DNA from: Apium graveolens
Lineage: Eukaryota; Streptophyta; Magnoliopsida; Apiales; Apiaceae
Length of the DNA stretch: 64,000 bases
Reading direction: 5' to 3'
Assembly (NCBI RefSeq): GCF_009905375.1
Contig: NC_133650.1
Location: 303,649,203-303,713,202 of the forward strand
The position numbers and the translations under genes are program-made. Shown here piece by piece: positions 11,073 to 22,400 of the stretch. Each line of letters starts with the position of its first letter. Position 1 is the stretch's first letter. A model generated the notes under the pieces. The model did not search any database. It was not told the DNA's origin and saw only the letters and a program-made list of their open reading frames with translations.

Positions 11073-12022
11073 TGTTGTGCATATGTTGTGTACTTGATGA
11101 TTTCATAAACAAAACATCTGAGTAGATTTTACTTAGTGAAATAATGTAGCACTCGACGGATAAGAATTATAGTCCCGACGGATAACTCATTATAGTCCCG
11201 ATGGATGTTAATTTATTATCCATCGAGTGAGTAGCTTATGTAATAATAAGTCTGTAGCACAGTTCTGTATACATCTTTGTATAGATTCTGTAGTAGCCTA
11301 TAAGTCATGTTGACTTTAACTAGATATGCAGAATAGGTTGATTAATTGTATATAAATGATGTCTTGTAATTCTGCATAAGTGAAATGAAGTCAAGTGCCA
11401 AAATAGCTACCGACGGATGATTAACAAAGCCATCGACGGATGATCAAATGACTATCAACGGATGTTTAATATAGCAAGAGACGGATGATCAACTAAGCCA
11501 ACAACGGATGTTCAGAAAGTCGACGGATGATCATATATCGAACGGATATTCATAAAGTCCAACGGATGATCATATAAAGAATTCAAACAGCAGTTGAACA
11601 GTAAAAACTGAGCACAGCCGTCGAGATGTATACAAATCTACTGTGGAAGCCCATTAACTGGGTAAAAGAGGACGAAAAGCAGCAAAGCTTAAGACTGATA
11701 GTTTTTATATTTTTTAGTCTTTTTGACTTTGAAATCTTGGTAATATATAAACCAAGAACGTAGCAAATAAAATGATATAGCTGAGATACGAAAAACAGAG
11801 AAATCTTTGAAAGCAGAATCTTTAGCATTTCCCTATATTCTCAGTAGTTCGATTTGTAAGCAGCTATGAGCATTCTTGCACACAGAGTCTTCTCGATATA
11901 TAATATATATCTCTGGTGGAATTGTTTAAATCCACCAGAAAGTTTTTAAAGACTCTTGTTTTTAATTACTTATGTTTTGATTCAATTAAGTTTCTATTCC
12001 GCATTGTGCTAATCAAAACACT
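11073..12022 (+). repeat. Copia-B 5' LTR, first part
   Basis: Interrupted by copia-A after 12022; it continues at 25119-25221, giving 1053 bases against 1054 in the 3' LTR. A TATATAAA box at 11744-11751 is shared with copia-A. A hairpin of CTGGTGGA (11913-11920) with TCCACCAG (11931-11938) lies downstream of it. Confidence 0.9.
11153..11568 (+). repeat. Copia-B U3 array of CGACGGAT-type motifs
   Basis: A first group at 11153-11226 includes TCGACGGAT, two CCGAYGGAT copies and an inverted ATCCATCGA. A second group at 11410-11568 has eight copies about 20 bases apart (consensus NNNACGGATG). The array ends about 175 bases upstream of the TATA box. The 3' LTR repeats it at 43783-44200. Confidence 0.88.
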
Positions 12023-12097
12023 TGTTAGGAATATATGTGCATTTGTTTGATGATATGTTTAACAAGACACTTAAGTAGAAATCTAGTGTTTGTAGCC

Positions 12098-12479
12098 TCA
12101 ACGGATAAGACCACTTTGGCTATCCGTTGATGGTGTAGCTTTACTTAGAAATAAGTCTAGTGTTGTAGCACATTTCAGTCTCTGAATTTGAGATTTAATT
12201 CTTAAATGTTGAGGGAAATTATAAGTCATGTTGACTACTAAAGGATATGCAGATAGGAAGGCCAATTGTAAATATTTCATGCCTTGTAATTTTGTATAAA
12301 TGAAATGGTGTCAACGGATAACTTAAAGACCTTCAACGGATGAGAAACAAAGCTTCAACGGATGTCTCTAAAGCTTCAACGAATAACATCCTTCAACGGA
12401 TGAGTGCATCAACGGATAGAGCTTCAACTGCTAACACATCAACGGATAAAGCCATCAACGGATGAAGGCTTCAACGGAT
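12098..12479 (+). repeat. Copia-A U3 array of TCAACGGAT
   Basis: Perfect copies start at 12098, 12311, 12333, 12355, 12393, 12409, 12439, 12455 and 12471, with an inverted copy ATCCGTTGA at 12122 and two decayed copies at 12376 and 12424. From 12311 on the spacing is 22, 22, 21, 17, 16, 15, 15, 16 and 16 bases. The array lies 240-410 bases upstream of the TATA box. The 3' LTR has the same array at 24132-24513. Confidence 0.93.
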
Positions 12480-13021
12480 GTTCTGTTAAATAGCAGTTGA
12501 CAAGTGGTAGTTGTACCTACAAACAGAGGCACATGGGTTGACAGAGACAACTGAGATGTGGTAGCCTATTTCAGGAACATCAGAAAAAGCAGCCGTTCTA
12601 CTCTAGTATAAAGAGGCAATAGTCAACAATGCACTGGAGTAAAATGGAGAAGAAACAAGTGGAGAACTTATTTTATTATTGTACTTTTTATCTTTGTCTT
12701 CACTTGTAAACTTAGTGTTATATAAACCAAGTAGCAGCTAGTAATTAGAATAGAATTTTTCCAGAGCTGTTTAGAAAAATCTTGAGAAAAATTATCTAGT
12801 TTGTACTAGGATGCAGCTGTGATCAACTTCTTGAATCACAGATTTTCTGAAATACCATCTCTGGTGGAACAACAAATCCACCAGAAAAGTTTTTAAGGTC
12901 TGTTGTGTTCTGTACTTTTGTGCTTGAATATATATCTGTCTGTATTAGCTTAAAGCAATTCACACACTTGTTTATCTTAAACACACAGCCTTTGAAACTG
13001 CTCAAAACTTGAAAAAGTTTT

Positions 13022-13055
13022 GAGATTTACATTCAACCCCCCTTCTGTAAATCTC
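13022..13055 (+). other. U5 hairpin with conserved C-rich loop (copia-A)
   Basis: Arms GAGATTTACA and TGTAAATCTC are perfectly complementary around the 14-base loop TTCAACCCCCCTTC. The same loop with different but still complementary arms occurs in copia-B (25164-25199) and in copia-C on the minus strand (28048-28077). Confidence 0.75.
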
Positions 13056-13081
13056 ATTGTTAGTTCAATAGGAATAACAAT

Positions 13082-13093
13082 TGGTATCAGAGC
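13082..13093 (+). promoter_or_regulatory. Copia-A primer binding site
   Basis: TGGTATCAGAGC, three bases after the LTR end, matches the 3' end complement of plant initiator methionine tRNA, the usual primer of Ty1/copia elements. Confidence 0.9.
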
Positions 13094-13140
13094 AGGCTCT
13101 TGACATACAAAGAGTTTAAAGTTCTTGGAAACTAACAAAG

Positions 13141-15554
13141 ATGAGTAAGAAGGATATTGGAGTAAAAATCCCAGTTCTTGACAAAGACAGTTATCACCAT
13201 TGGAAGGTGAAAATGCACCTTCATCTACTCTCCCAAGTGAAGGTTATGTAAACTGCATTGAGAATGGTCCTCACATTCCCCACAAAGTAGCCACAGTTGC
13301 TACAGCCACAATTGTTGTTGGTCAATCCATTCCAAAACCTAGAGCAGAATGGACAATGGAAGACACAGAAGAAGTCCACAAGGATAAGAAGGCTATGAAC
13401 ATTTTGTTTAATGGTCTTGACAAGGATATGTTTGATAATGTGATAAATTGCACAACTGCCAAAGAGGTTTGGGACACAGTTCAGCTACTGTGTGAAGGTA
13501 CAGAACAAGTAAAAGAAAACAAAATGCAGCTTCTCATTCAACAGTATGAGTATTTTCATTTTGAAGAAAATGAATCCTTAAATGACACATTCAATAGATT
13601 CCAAAAGCTGTTGAATGGACTGAAGCTGTATGGTAGAGTATACCAGGTGAAGGATTCAAATCTTAAATTTTTAAGATCCTTGCCAAAGGAATGGAAACCC
13701 GTGACAGTCTCCTTGAGAAACTCTCAAGATTATAAGGACTTCACTCTTGAAAGATTATATGGAATCTTGAAGACTTATGAACTAGAGCTGGAACATGATG
13801 AGGTATTGGAGAAGGGAAGAAAGAAAGGAGGTTCAGTTGCCTTGGTAGCTGAAAATGAGAAAGAATGCAGACAAGAAACTGTGAGATCAACATTAAACTC
13901 CAAAGATGGCACAAGCAAATAAGAATCAAGCAAGGGGAAGGAGCAAGTTGCTGAGAATGAAGACAACTCCAGCCAAGATGACTCTGATGGTATTGATGAG
14001 CATCTTGCATTTCTGTCCAGAAGATTTGCAAAGATGAAATTTAAGAAAAACACTAGAGCCACTAAACCTCATAAGAACATGGTGGACAAATCCAAGTTCA
14101 AGTGTTTCAATTGTGGTATAAGTGGACACTTTGCAAGTGAGTGCAGAAAGCCAACTACTGAAAAGAAGAAATTTGACCAAGTAGATTACAAAAAGAAATA
14201 TTTTGATCTGCTCAAGCAAAAGGAGAAGGCTTTCATTACTCAAGAAAAAGACTGGGCAGCTGATGGAGAAGAAGAGGATGAAGATGTGGAATATGTCAAC
14301 TTGGCTCTCATGGCTGATTCTGAGGAAAATGAAGTTAGTTCATCAAGCAACCTGGTAATCACTACTGATTTAACACAGCTAACTAAAGAAGAGTGCAATG
14401 ATGCTTTTAATGACATGTCTACTGAATTGTATCACTTGCGTGTGTCTCTTAAATCTCTTGCTAAAGAAAATAGTAGGATTAAAGAGAACAATCTGTTTTT
14501 AAGTAATAGAAATGTTGTGTTAGAAGATAAGTTGATTGACCTAGAGAAAACTAAGCTACATTGTATATCTGTTGAAAATGAACTAGCTGAATCTGTTAAG
14601 AAAGTAGAAATACTTTCTAATCAATTAGAGAGAGAGCAAGAGGTGATTAAAGCCTGGAAGACATCTAGGGATGTTAGTGCTCAAATTGTCAAGGTCCAAG
14701 GAATTGAATCATTTTGTGAGACTGCCTGGGATAAAAACAAAAAGAAAATGGAATTAATTGATGGGCTGTCAACGGATGTGGAATCAACGGATGATGAAAG
14801 TTATCCGTTGAAGGAAGAAAAGGAGCATCCGTTGAAGGTTCCTCAATTAAAATAGGCAGATGTTTCTAACAGTGAAAATCTAAAGAAACTCAACAAAAAG
14901 TTTGGTTTAACTTCCAAGAACTTTGTCAAAGAAGAAGCAAGCACATCCAAAGATTTCAGTAAGGTGAATATAGGACACATGACCTTAGAACAGTTAAAGA
15001 ATAGGCTCAAAGTGGTTGAGGATAAAAAGGAAACTAAAAGGAAATCTAATAGAAATGGGATGGTAGGGGTTAACAAATATAACAATTACACACCTGATAA
15101 GTATGCTCCTAGAAAAAGCTGTGTGCATTGTAATAGTGTTAATCATCTATCTGCTAATTGCAAATCTATTAAGAAATCTCCCATATATGTACCCTCTTCC
15201 ATGCCTAATATGTCTGCATCACCTCTGCATGCTATGCCTGTTATGTCTCAACAGAATCCTTATGCACATTTTGCAAACATGCCATATTTTAACAATCCTT
15301 ATCTTGCTGCATTTAGTATGCCTCAAATGCCATACAATATGCCTATGTGGAATAACATGTTTGCACAATCCATGCCTTATCAAATTCCAAATGTGCTAAA
15401 TGATTCTGTGACTAACCCTACACCTCAACCAACTACATCTAAGATCAAGGTTGACTCAAAGTTACCTAAGTCTAAAGATGCAGAAGGAATGAAGTCTAGG
15501 AGAAAGGCTAACATGAATGGACCCAAGGAAACTTGGGTACCAAAATCAACTTGA
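13141..15554 (+). pseudogene. gag: Copia-A gag
   Basis: The ATG at 13141 opens MSKKDIGVKIPVLDKD. Compared with copia-B, a one-base deletion near 13233 shifts the frame, which then runs on with stops at 13920-13922 (TAA) and 14853-14855 (TAG) to the final TGA at 15552-15554. It has the copia Gag domain (KKAMNILFNGLDKDMFDNV, EVWDTVQLL, LLIQQYEYF), a coiled coil and two zinc knuckles: CFNCGISGHFASEC and CVHCNSVNHLSANC. A Met/Pro-rich tail follows. Four copies of the element's motif (14769-14835) sit in an acidic linker. It would build the virus-like particle; the breaks make it non-functional. Confidence 0.9.
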
Positions 15555-15558
15555 TTGA

Positions 15559-18500
15559 TTTTATGGTGTGCAGGGAAACAAAAGAAATCTATGGTACTTG
15601 GACAGTGGCTGTTCAAGACACATGACAGGAGATTTCTCCCTGCTCACAGAGTTTAAGGAGAGAGCTGGCCCTAGCATAACCTTTGGAGATGACAGCAAAG
15701 GGTTTACTATGGGATATGGCTTGATTTCAACAAGGAATGTCATCATTGATGAAGTTGCATTAGTTGATGGTCTCAAGCACAACTTACTGAGCATCAGTCA
15801 ACTATGTGATAGAGGGAATACAATTTCCTTCAATTCTGAAGCCTGTGTTGTCACCAGTAAGAAAGACAACAAAGTGGTTCTAACTGGAGTTAGAAAAGGA
15901 AATGTGTACTTAGCTGACTTCAACTCTACTGATGCAGAATCTATTACTTGTCTCTTCAGCAAAGCAAGTCCAGTTGAAAGTTGGCTATGGCACAAGAAGC
16001 TATCCCATTTGAATTTCAAGACAATGAATGATCTAGTCAAAAAGGACTTAGTTAGAGGAATTCCTCTTGTTGAATTCTCAAGGGATGGTTTGTGTGATGC
16101 TTGTCAGAAAGGCAAACAAAGGAAAGCATCATTCAAAAAGAAGCTTGAAACAACAATTGATGAACCATTACAGCTGCTACATATGGATTTGTTTGGACCA
16201 GTCAATGTATTGTCAATTGCAAGAAAAAGATATTGCTTAGTGATTGTAGATGATTTCTCAAAGTTTTCATGGGTCTATTTTCTTGGATCAAAGGATGAAG
16301 CAAGTGAAATCATTATCAATCACATCAGGCAAGTCAATAATCATCCTGACTTGAAGGTTAGGAATATCAGGAGTGACAATGGAACTGAGTTCAAGAATTT
16401 GACAATGAGGCTGTTCTGTGAAGAAAATGGAATCATGCATGAGTTCTCAGCTCCAAGAACACCTCAGCAAAATGGGGTAGTTGAAAGAAAGAACAGATCT
16501 TTAATTGAGGCTGCTAGAACAATGCTTGAAGAATCAAAGTTACCAACATATTTCTGGGCTGAAGCTGTTAATTGTGCCTGCTACACTCAGAATATTTCTT
16601 TGATCAATCAAGCTAAAGGCATGACTCCTTATCAGTTGTTCAAGAGAAGAAAACCAACTCTAAACTTTCTTCATGTCTTTGGATGTAAATGCTTTATACT
16701 GAGAAATCAATCTGATCATAAAGGGAAGTTTGATGCAAAGGCTGATGAAGGGATATTTGTTGGTTACTCAGCTGGAAAATCTTATAGGGTCTACAATCTA
16801 AGAACCAACATTGTTATGGAATCTGTGCATGTTGTGTTTGATGATAAAAAGATTGATGGACTAACAGATGAGCGACACCATGAGAGACTCAAATTTGACA
16901 ACATTGAGATATATTATGATGATAGTGAAGAGGAGACTGATGGAGATGACACTTCAAAAGGGATTCAAAACATGCCCTTGGATAATGCACAAAATTCTGC
17001 ATCCGTTGATAGAGGCAATGCAGTATCCGTTGAAAGACATAGTGCATCATCCGTTGAAGTACAAAATGAAGCATCCGTTGATCATAGTTCATCAACGGAT
17101 AATCGATTTATATCATCAGTTGATAGAACTCCAAGTTCCCTGCAAAGGACCAACAACTCAGGGGGAGTTTCAACTAATCAACACTCTGTCTCACATCATG
17201 ACAATACTGAGGTCACCTCATCTAGAGTATATCTTCCACCTCAAAGGAAATGGACCAAGAATCATCCCTTTGAACTGATCATTGGTGATGCATCATCTAA
17301 AGTACAAACAAGAAAAGCTACTCAAGATGAATGTCTGTATAGTAGTTTTCTATCTCAGGAGGAACCTAAGAAAGTGGAAGAAACTTTATTGGATCCAGAT
17401 TGGATATTAGCTATGCAGGAAGAGCTGAACCAATTTGAGAGAAACAAAGTTTGGAAGCTGGTACCCAAACCAAAGAACAAGGTCCTATTGACACAAAATG
17501 GGTATTCAGAAACAAGATGGATGAAAATGGCATTGTCATAAGGAATAAAGCCAGATTGGTTGCTAAAGGCTATTCTCAACAAGAGGGAATAGATTTTGAT
17601 GAGACATATGCTCCTGTTGCAAGACTTGAAGCCATCAGATTTTTTCTAGCCTATGCAGCTCATGCCAATTTCAAAGTCTATCAAATGGATGTCAAGAGTG
17701 CATTTCTAAATGGGAAATTGGAGGAAGAAGTTTATGTAAGTCAACCCCCAGGGTTTGAAGATCCAAATTTTCCAGACTATGTGTATTATCTGTTGAAAGC
17801 ACTCTATGGACTGAAGCAAGCACCTAGAGCCTGGTATGAAACCTTATCAAAATTCCTTTTGGAGAATCACTTCACTAGAGGTACTGTTGATAAAACTCTC
17901 TTCTTTAGGAATGTTAATGGCTCTAGTATACTTGTTCAAATTTATGTAGATGACATAATATTTGGATCTACAGATGATAAGCTTTGTAAAAAGTTTGCTA
18001 AGCTAATGCAAAGTAATTATGAAATGAGCCTAATGGGAGAACTAACCTATTTTCTTGGTTTACAAGTTAAACAAGTTAGTGATGGAATTTTCATTAGTCA
18101 AACTAAATATATTTATGATCTTTTAAAGAAGTTTGACTTAATAGAATGTTCATCTGCAAAAACTCCCATGGCCACTGCCACCAAACTTGAATTAAATAAG
18201 ACTGAAAGGTCTGTGGACATTACAAGTTATAGAGGCATGGTTGGTTCACTTTTATATTTAACTGCCAGTAGACCAGATATAATGTTTTCTACATGTCTCT
18301 GTGCTAGATTTCAAGCTGACCCTAAAGAATCTCACTTAGTAGCTATTAAAAGAATTTTCAGATATCTCAAGGGGACTCCAAATCTAGGAATTTGGTACCC
18401 TAGAGAGTCTGGTTTTGATCTAATTGGCTACTCAGATGCAAACTATGCAGGTTGCAAAATAGACAGGAAAAGTACAACAGGCTCCTGCCAATTCCTGGGA

Positions 18501-18887
18501 AACAAGCTTGTATCGTGGTTTAGCAAAAAGCAAAATTCAGTCTCTACTTCTACAGCTGAGGCTGAATACATTGCTGCTGGAAGTTGCTGCTCTCAAGTGT
18601 TATGGATGAGGAATCAACTCCTTGATTATGGACTACATGTTGATAGAATTCCTATTTTTTGTGACAACACAAGTGCCATAGCCATAACAGAGAATCCTGT
18701 GCAGCACTCAAGGACCAAGCACATTGATATCAAGTACCACTTCATTAGGGAACATGTGATGAAAGGTACAGTGGAACTTCATTTTGTTCCAAGTGAACAA
18801 CAAATTGCAGACATATTTACCAAGCCACTTGATGAATCAACATTCACAAGATTGGTAAGTGAGCTAGGTATGCTTAATTACTCTTAA
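15559..18887 (+). pseudogene. pol: Copia-A pol (protease, integrase, RT, RNase H), one frameshift
   Basis: In order: protease WYLDSGCSRHMTGD; GAG-pre-integrase zinc region (WHKKLSHLN...CDACQKGKQRKA); integrase core with Asp in LLHMDLFGP, Asp in IRSDNGTEF and Glu in NGVVERKNRS; a linker with five motif copies (17001-17100); RT with YVDDI at 17943; RNase H with [17 protein letters not shown] and CDNTSAIA. It ends ELGMLNYS. The integrase-first order defines Ty1/copia. A one-base deletion near 17480, by comparison with copia-B, shifts the frame between linker and RT. All catalytic residues I checked are present. Confidence 0.93.
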
Positions 18888-19445
18888 AATTCATGTCCTT
18901 ATTGCAATTTGAATTGAAGCCTGAAATGTATTAGCTGCAAGAACAAGTTTGATTTTTAACATAGATTATTCCATCAACGGATATTCCCTATCCGTTGAAA
19001 GTCAAAATTGTTCTATCAACGGATTTTCATTATCCGTTGAAAGTCATATACATTTCTGGAATTTTTATCCGTCAACGGATAAAACTGAAGTGCTCTTCAA
19101 CGGATGACAGTTTACCTTATCCGTTGAAATATCACATCAGTCGATTCAAGTATTTCACAGCCGTTGATTCTATTGTCTTAACCGTTGATACTCATACATA
19201 CAGCTGTATGTATTTGTTTTAAAGGTAGTTTTTAGAATACTTACAGTTTATTCTTAAACGGCTGAAATTCACTTACACATATTTATTGTTTAATCTCTTA
19301 TTTATGTTTTTTTTTTAATTTGAGAAAGTATATAAGCCCTTCTGATTTTTCATTTTTACTTTACGCTTTCTTGAAATTTCAAAGCTTTTACCATTTTCTC
19401 TCTGCAAAACCTTCAAGTTATTCTCTGCAATTTCTACTCACAACA
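18888..19445 (+). repeat. Copia-A pol-ORF3 spacer with motif hairpins
   Basis: TCAACGGAT occurs at 18974, 19016, 19072 and 19097, and the inverse ATCCGTTGA at 18990, 19032 and 19119. They pair into hairpins, for example 18974-18983 with 18989-18998 (10-bp stem, 5-base loop) and 19016-19024 with 19032-19040. Two half-copies (CCGTTGAT) follow. There is no coding sequence here. Confidence 0.88.
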
Positions 19446-22400
19446 ATGGCACCAGTAGTAAAGATTATGTCTCAATCTGGGTTCATCTATGAGAAGAACA
19501 ATTTCATAGCTTTGGTAGAAAAGAATGAAGCCCACTCAGATTATCACAAAATGATGGACTTCATCAAAAACTATAAACTTAGCTATGCAATGCTGGAAGC
19601 CCCAACGATTTACTGTGAAGTAGTTGAGGAGATTTGGACAACTGCTGAGTTCAACTCCATAGATATGACTATCTCCTTCACTCTCAAAGGTAAAAATCAC
19701 TGTGTTAACTGTGATGACTTACTAGCATGTTTTAAATTACCTGAGAACAATGCCATGACACCACACACTGATAATGATGTATCCAGCATGTTAGATTCCA
19801 TAGGTTATTCTCTTAACTCTGCTAGTTTAGGGAGTATTAAAAGAAAAGGCCTTAGGAAAGAATGGAGTTTTCTTGGGGATGCCTTTATCAAGGTTTTCTC
19901 TGGGAAAATTAGCAATTTTGATGCCATAACTTCATCTCTTGTTAATATGCTCTATATGCTTGTTTCTGATAGGTATTTTAATTTTAGCAACTATGTTATG
20001 CTAGAATTGGGTACTAGATTAGGTAACAAAGCTAATAGACCTAATAACATCTATTATGCTAGATTCTTTATGTTATTGGCTAACCATGTTGCTGAAGGTT
20101 TGGTCATTACGAATGAGAATAATAAACTCAAGTGTTGGGCACAAGAGAAAAGAGTTCTTGCAGATTTATTGAGAATGGATCTCAACAGCAGTGTACCATT
20201 GGTATATTTACCAATCATGAATGCACCTCAGGTAGGTGAGGTAATTGCTTCTACAACTCCTACTTCTTCCAACCCCTCTATTTCTTTATCTTCTAGTGTG
20301 GCCATGGAATCTGTGACAATGCCCCAACAGATTCCTACCAAGGTCACCAAAACTAAACTTTCAAAATCAAAGACAAAGAAAACTACCTCTGTTGTCTCTC
20401 AAAAGACAACAGTTGTAACACCTACCATTAACCCTGAGGGGAGTGAACAAGGTGTGAGTGGTGAGGGGAGGGGTGAACATCAAAGAAACCCCCAGGATAA
20501 GGAAGGAGAGAAAAGTGCTTCCCAAGCTAGCCAAGCCACAGTTTCTCAAAAAGCTGTGGTGGTTGAAAAGGTTACTAGCATATCCCTAGCTGCATCCTCC
20601 CAAAAGGATGTAACTATTGAAAATAGTTCCCAACCAGGAACACACAAACGAGGGAGGGACACTAAAGCCAAACACTCACCAACAAAAGCCTTTATTAGAA
20701 GAAAGAGAGCTAGAACCCAATCTTCTACACAGGGTGCACACACTGCACAGATACATCCATCTGTATCTATGCCTTCTCAAACTCAGTTTGATGTGGCTCC
20801 AACAAATGTGGAGTCACAGCCCCATTCTCTCACAATTAACACACATCAATCACCACACACTTCTTCACCATCTCTAGATGTGGATATGTTATTCCCATCA
20901 ATTCCTGATTCTCCCTCTTTACAACTCAGGGAGGAGCCCCACTCAAATACAGGTGATCATCATCTTTTAGATGATTTGTTGGATCACCCGCAAATTCTTT
21001 CAGATATAATTGAAGGATCTGTGTCACCAAAACTCATATCAATCTACACAGATTCAACAGTTATATCACTTTCAATTTCTACTTCTTTTTCTTCTTCAAC
21101 GGATATCACTCATCCGTTGACAAGTGGTTGTTCTTCAACGGATAAGCTTAACAGCAGTTATCCGTTGATACCATCAGTTTCACCTTCAACGGCTATTCCT
21201 CATCCGTTGATAGTCTCTACACACACAACTGAAACAATTCCAAGTGTAGAAGACTTGATTACTGTACAATCACTTCTAGGACTGAGGGAAGGGAGTGACA
21301 ATTTGAGTGAGAGGCTGGGTTGCTCCCAGGCAAAAGGAGAGATTGAGAGCTCAAATATGCATGCTATTTCTTCCAGCATGGCAAAAGTAAGTGAGAGGAG
21401 TACCACCTTAGTAGGTGAAGGTGAGGGAGTGAGTTGTGTGAGCCAGGGGGAGCCCCTGATGCAAGAACATAGAGAAAATGAGAGAAAGGCAGGTACAGCA
21501 GATATAAGGATGGATCCAGCCATTGCTAGTGAGTCAATGATTGTGAATGATGCTGAAAAGGAAAGACAATTTCAGCAACATTACAAAGCTGTAATTGATA
21601 ACATTTCCTTGGATGCTGACACTTTTACTCATCCTGTTTCAGCCTATCAAGTATTGGCTGCACAGGGCAATGTGGAGGCAGAAAAGACACTACATCTAGT
21701 ACATACAACAGCATCTCTTCAAAGGGACAAAACTGCTATTAACAAGATGCCTTCAACAGCTGGTGAGTCATTTGAAGAATTTGGAGTAAATTCTGATGAT
21801 GATGACTTTGTTTCTTCTGATGGAAGCATGAACTTAGAGGGAGATGAAGGCCCTAGTTCTATTCCAAATCTACCTGAATGGGCCTTCACAAAGGAGTCTA
21901 CAACAGGGCAATTCAATGTCTCCTTAGTCAAACAAATCAGTACTATCAAACAGGCCATTCAGAAAACTTCTCATGCTGGTACAAAGGCTATCCTTACAGC
22001 TCACTTGGACTCACTGCATCTCATGAAGTTGCAGCAAGTAAGACAGAATCTGAGTGTGGATGAACTCAGAAAGGATATTGCTGACTTGAAATCATACAAT
22101 TCTGAAAAATTGGATTCAGTCATGCCCTTTGGTACAATGCAGGACATTTTGTTGAGATTGAAAAAGGAATCACATACTGAAAAGAGGCTGGCCAAATTGG
22201 AAGACAGAGTTCAAGTTATTGAAGATTCTGTGGCCACCATTCTTCACAACCAACAATCTCAAACAAATCTACTTTTGCAGCTGGCAAAAGCACAGGGCTT
22301 GACCCCTCTCCTTGATGATAACAAAAAGGGGGAGAGTAAAAGGGAAGGGGAAGGAGAGCCATCTACAAAAATCCAAATATCTAAAGTGCTAGTTCCTGCC

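Larger units (their letters stand above)
12023..13079 (+). repeat. Copia-A 5' LTR
   Basis: 1057 bases, TG...CA ends, followed directly by the primer binding site. Core promoter candidate TATATAAA at 12719-12726. A hairpin CTGGTGGA/TCCACCAG lies at 12861-12884 and a second hairpin at 13022-13055. Confidence 0.93.

Noticed and set aside
12311..12479. Regular short repeats that could suggest a CRISPR-like array
   Set aside because: Repeats are only 9 bases with short variable gaps, lie in an LTR of a plant retrotransposon, and have no cas genes.
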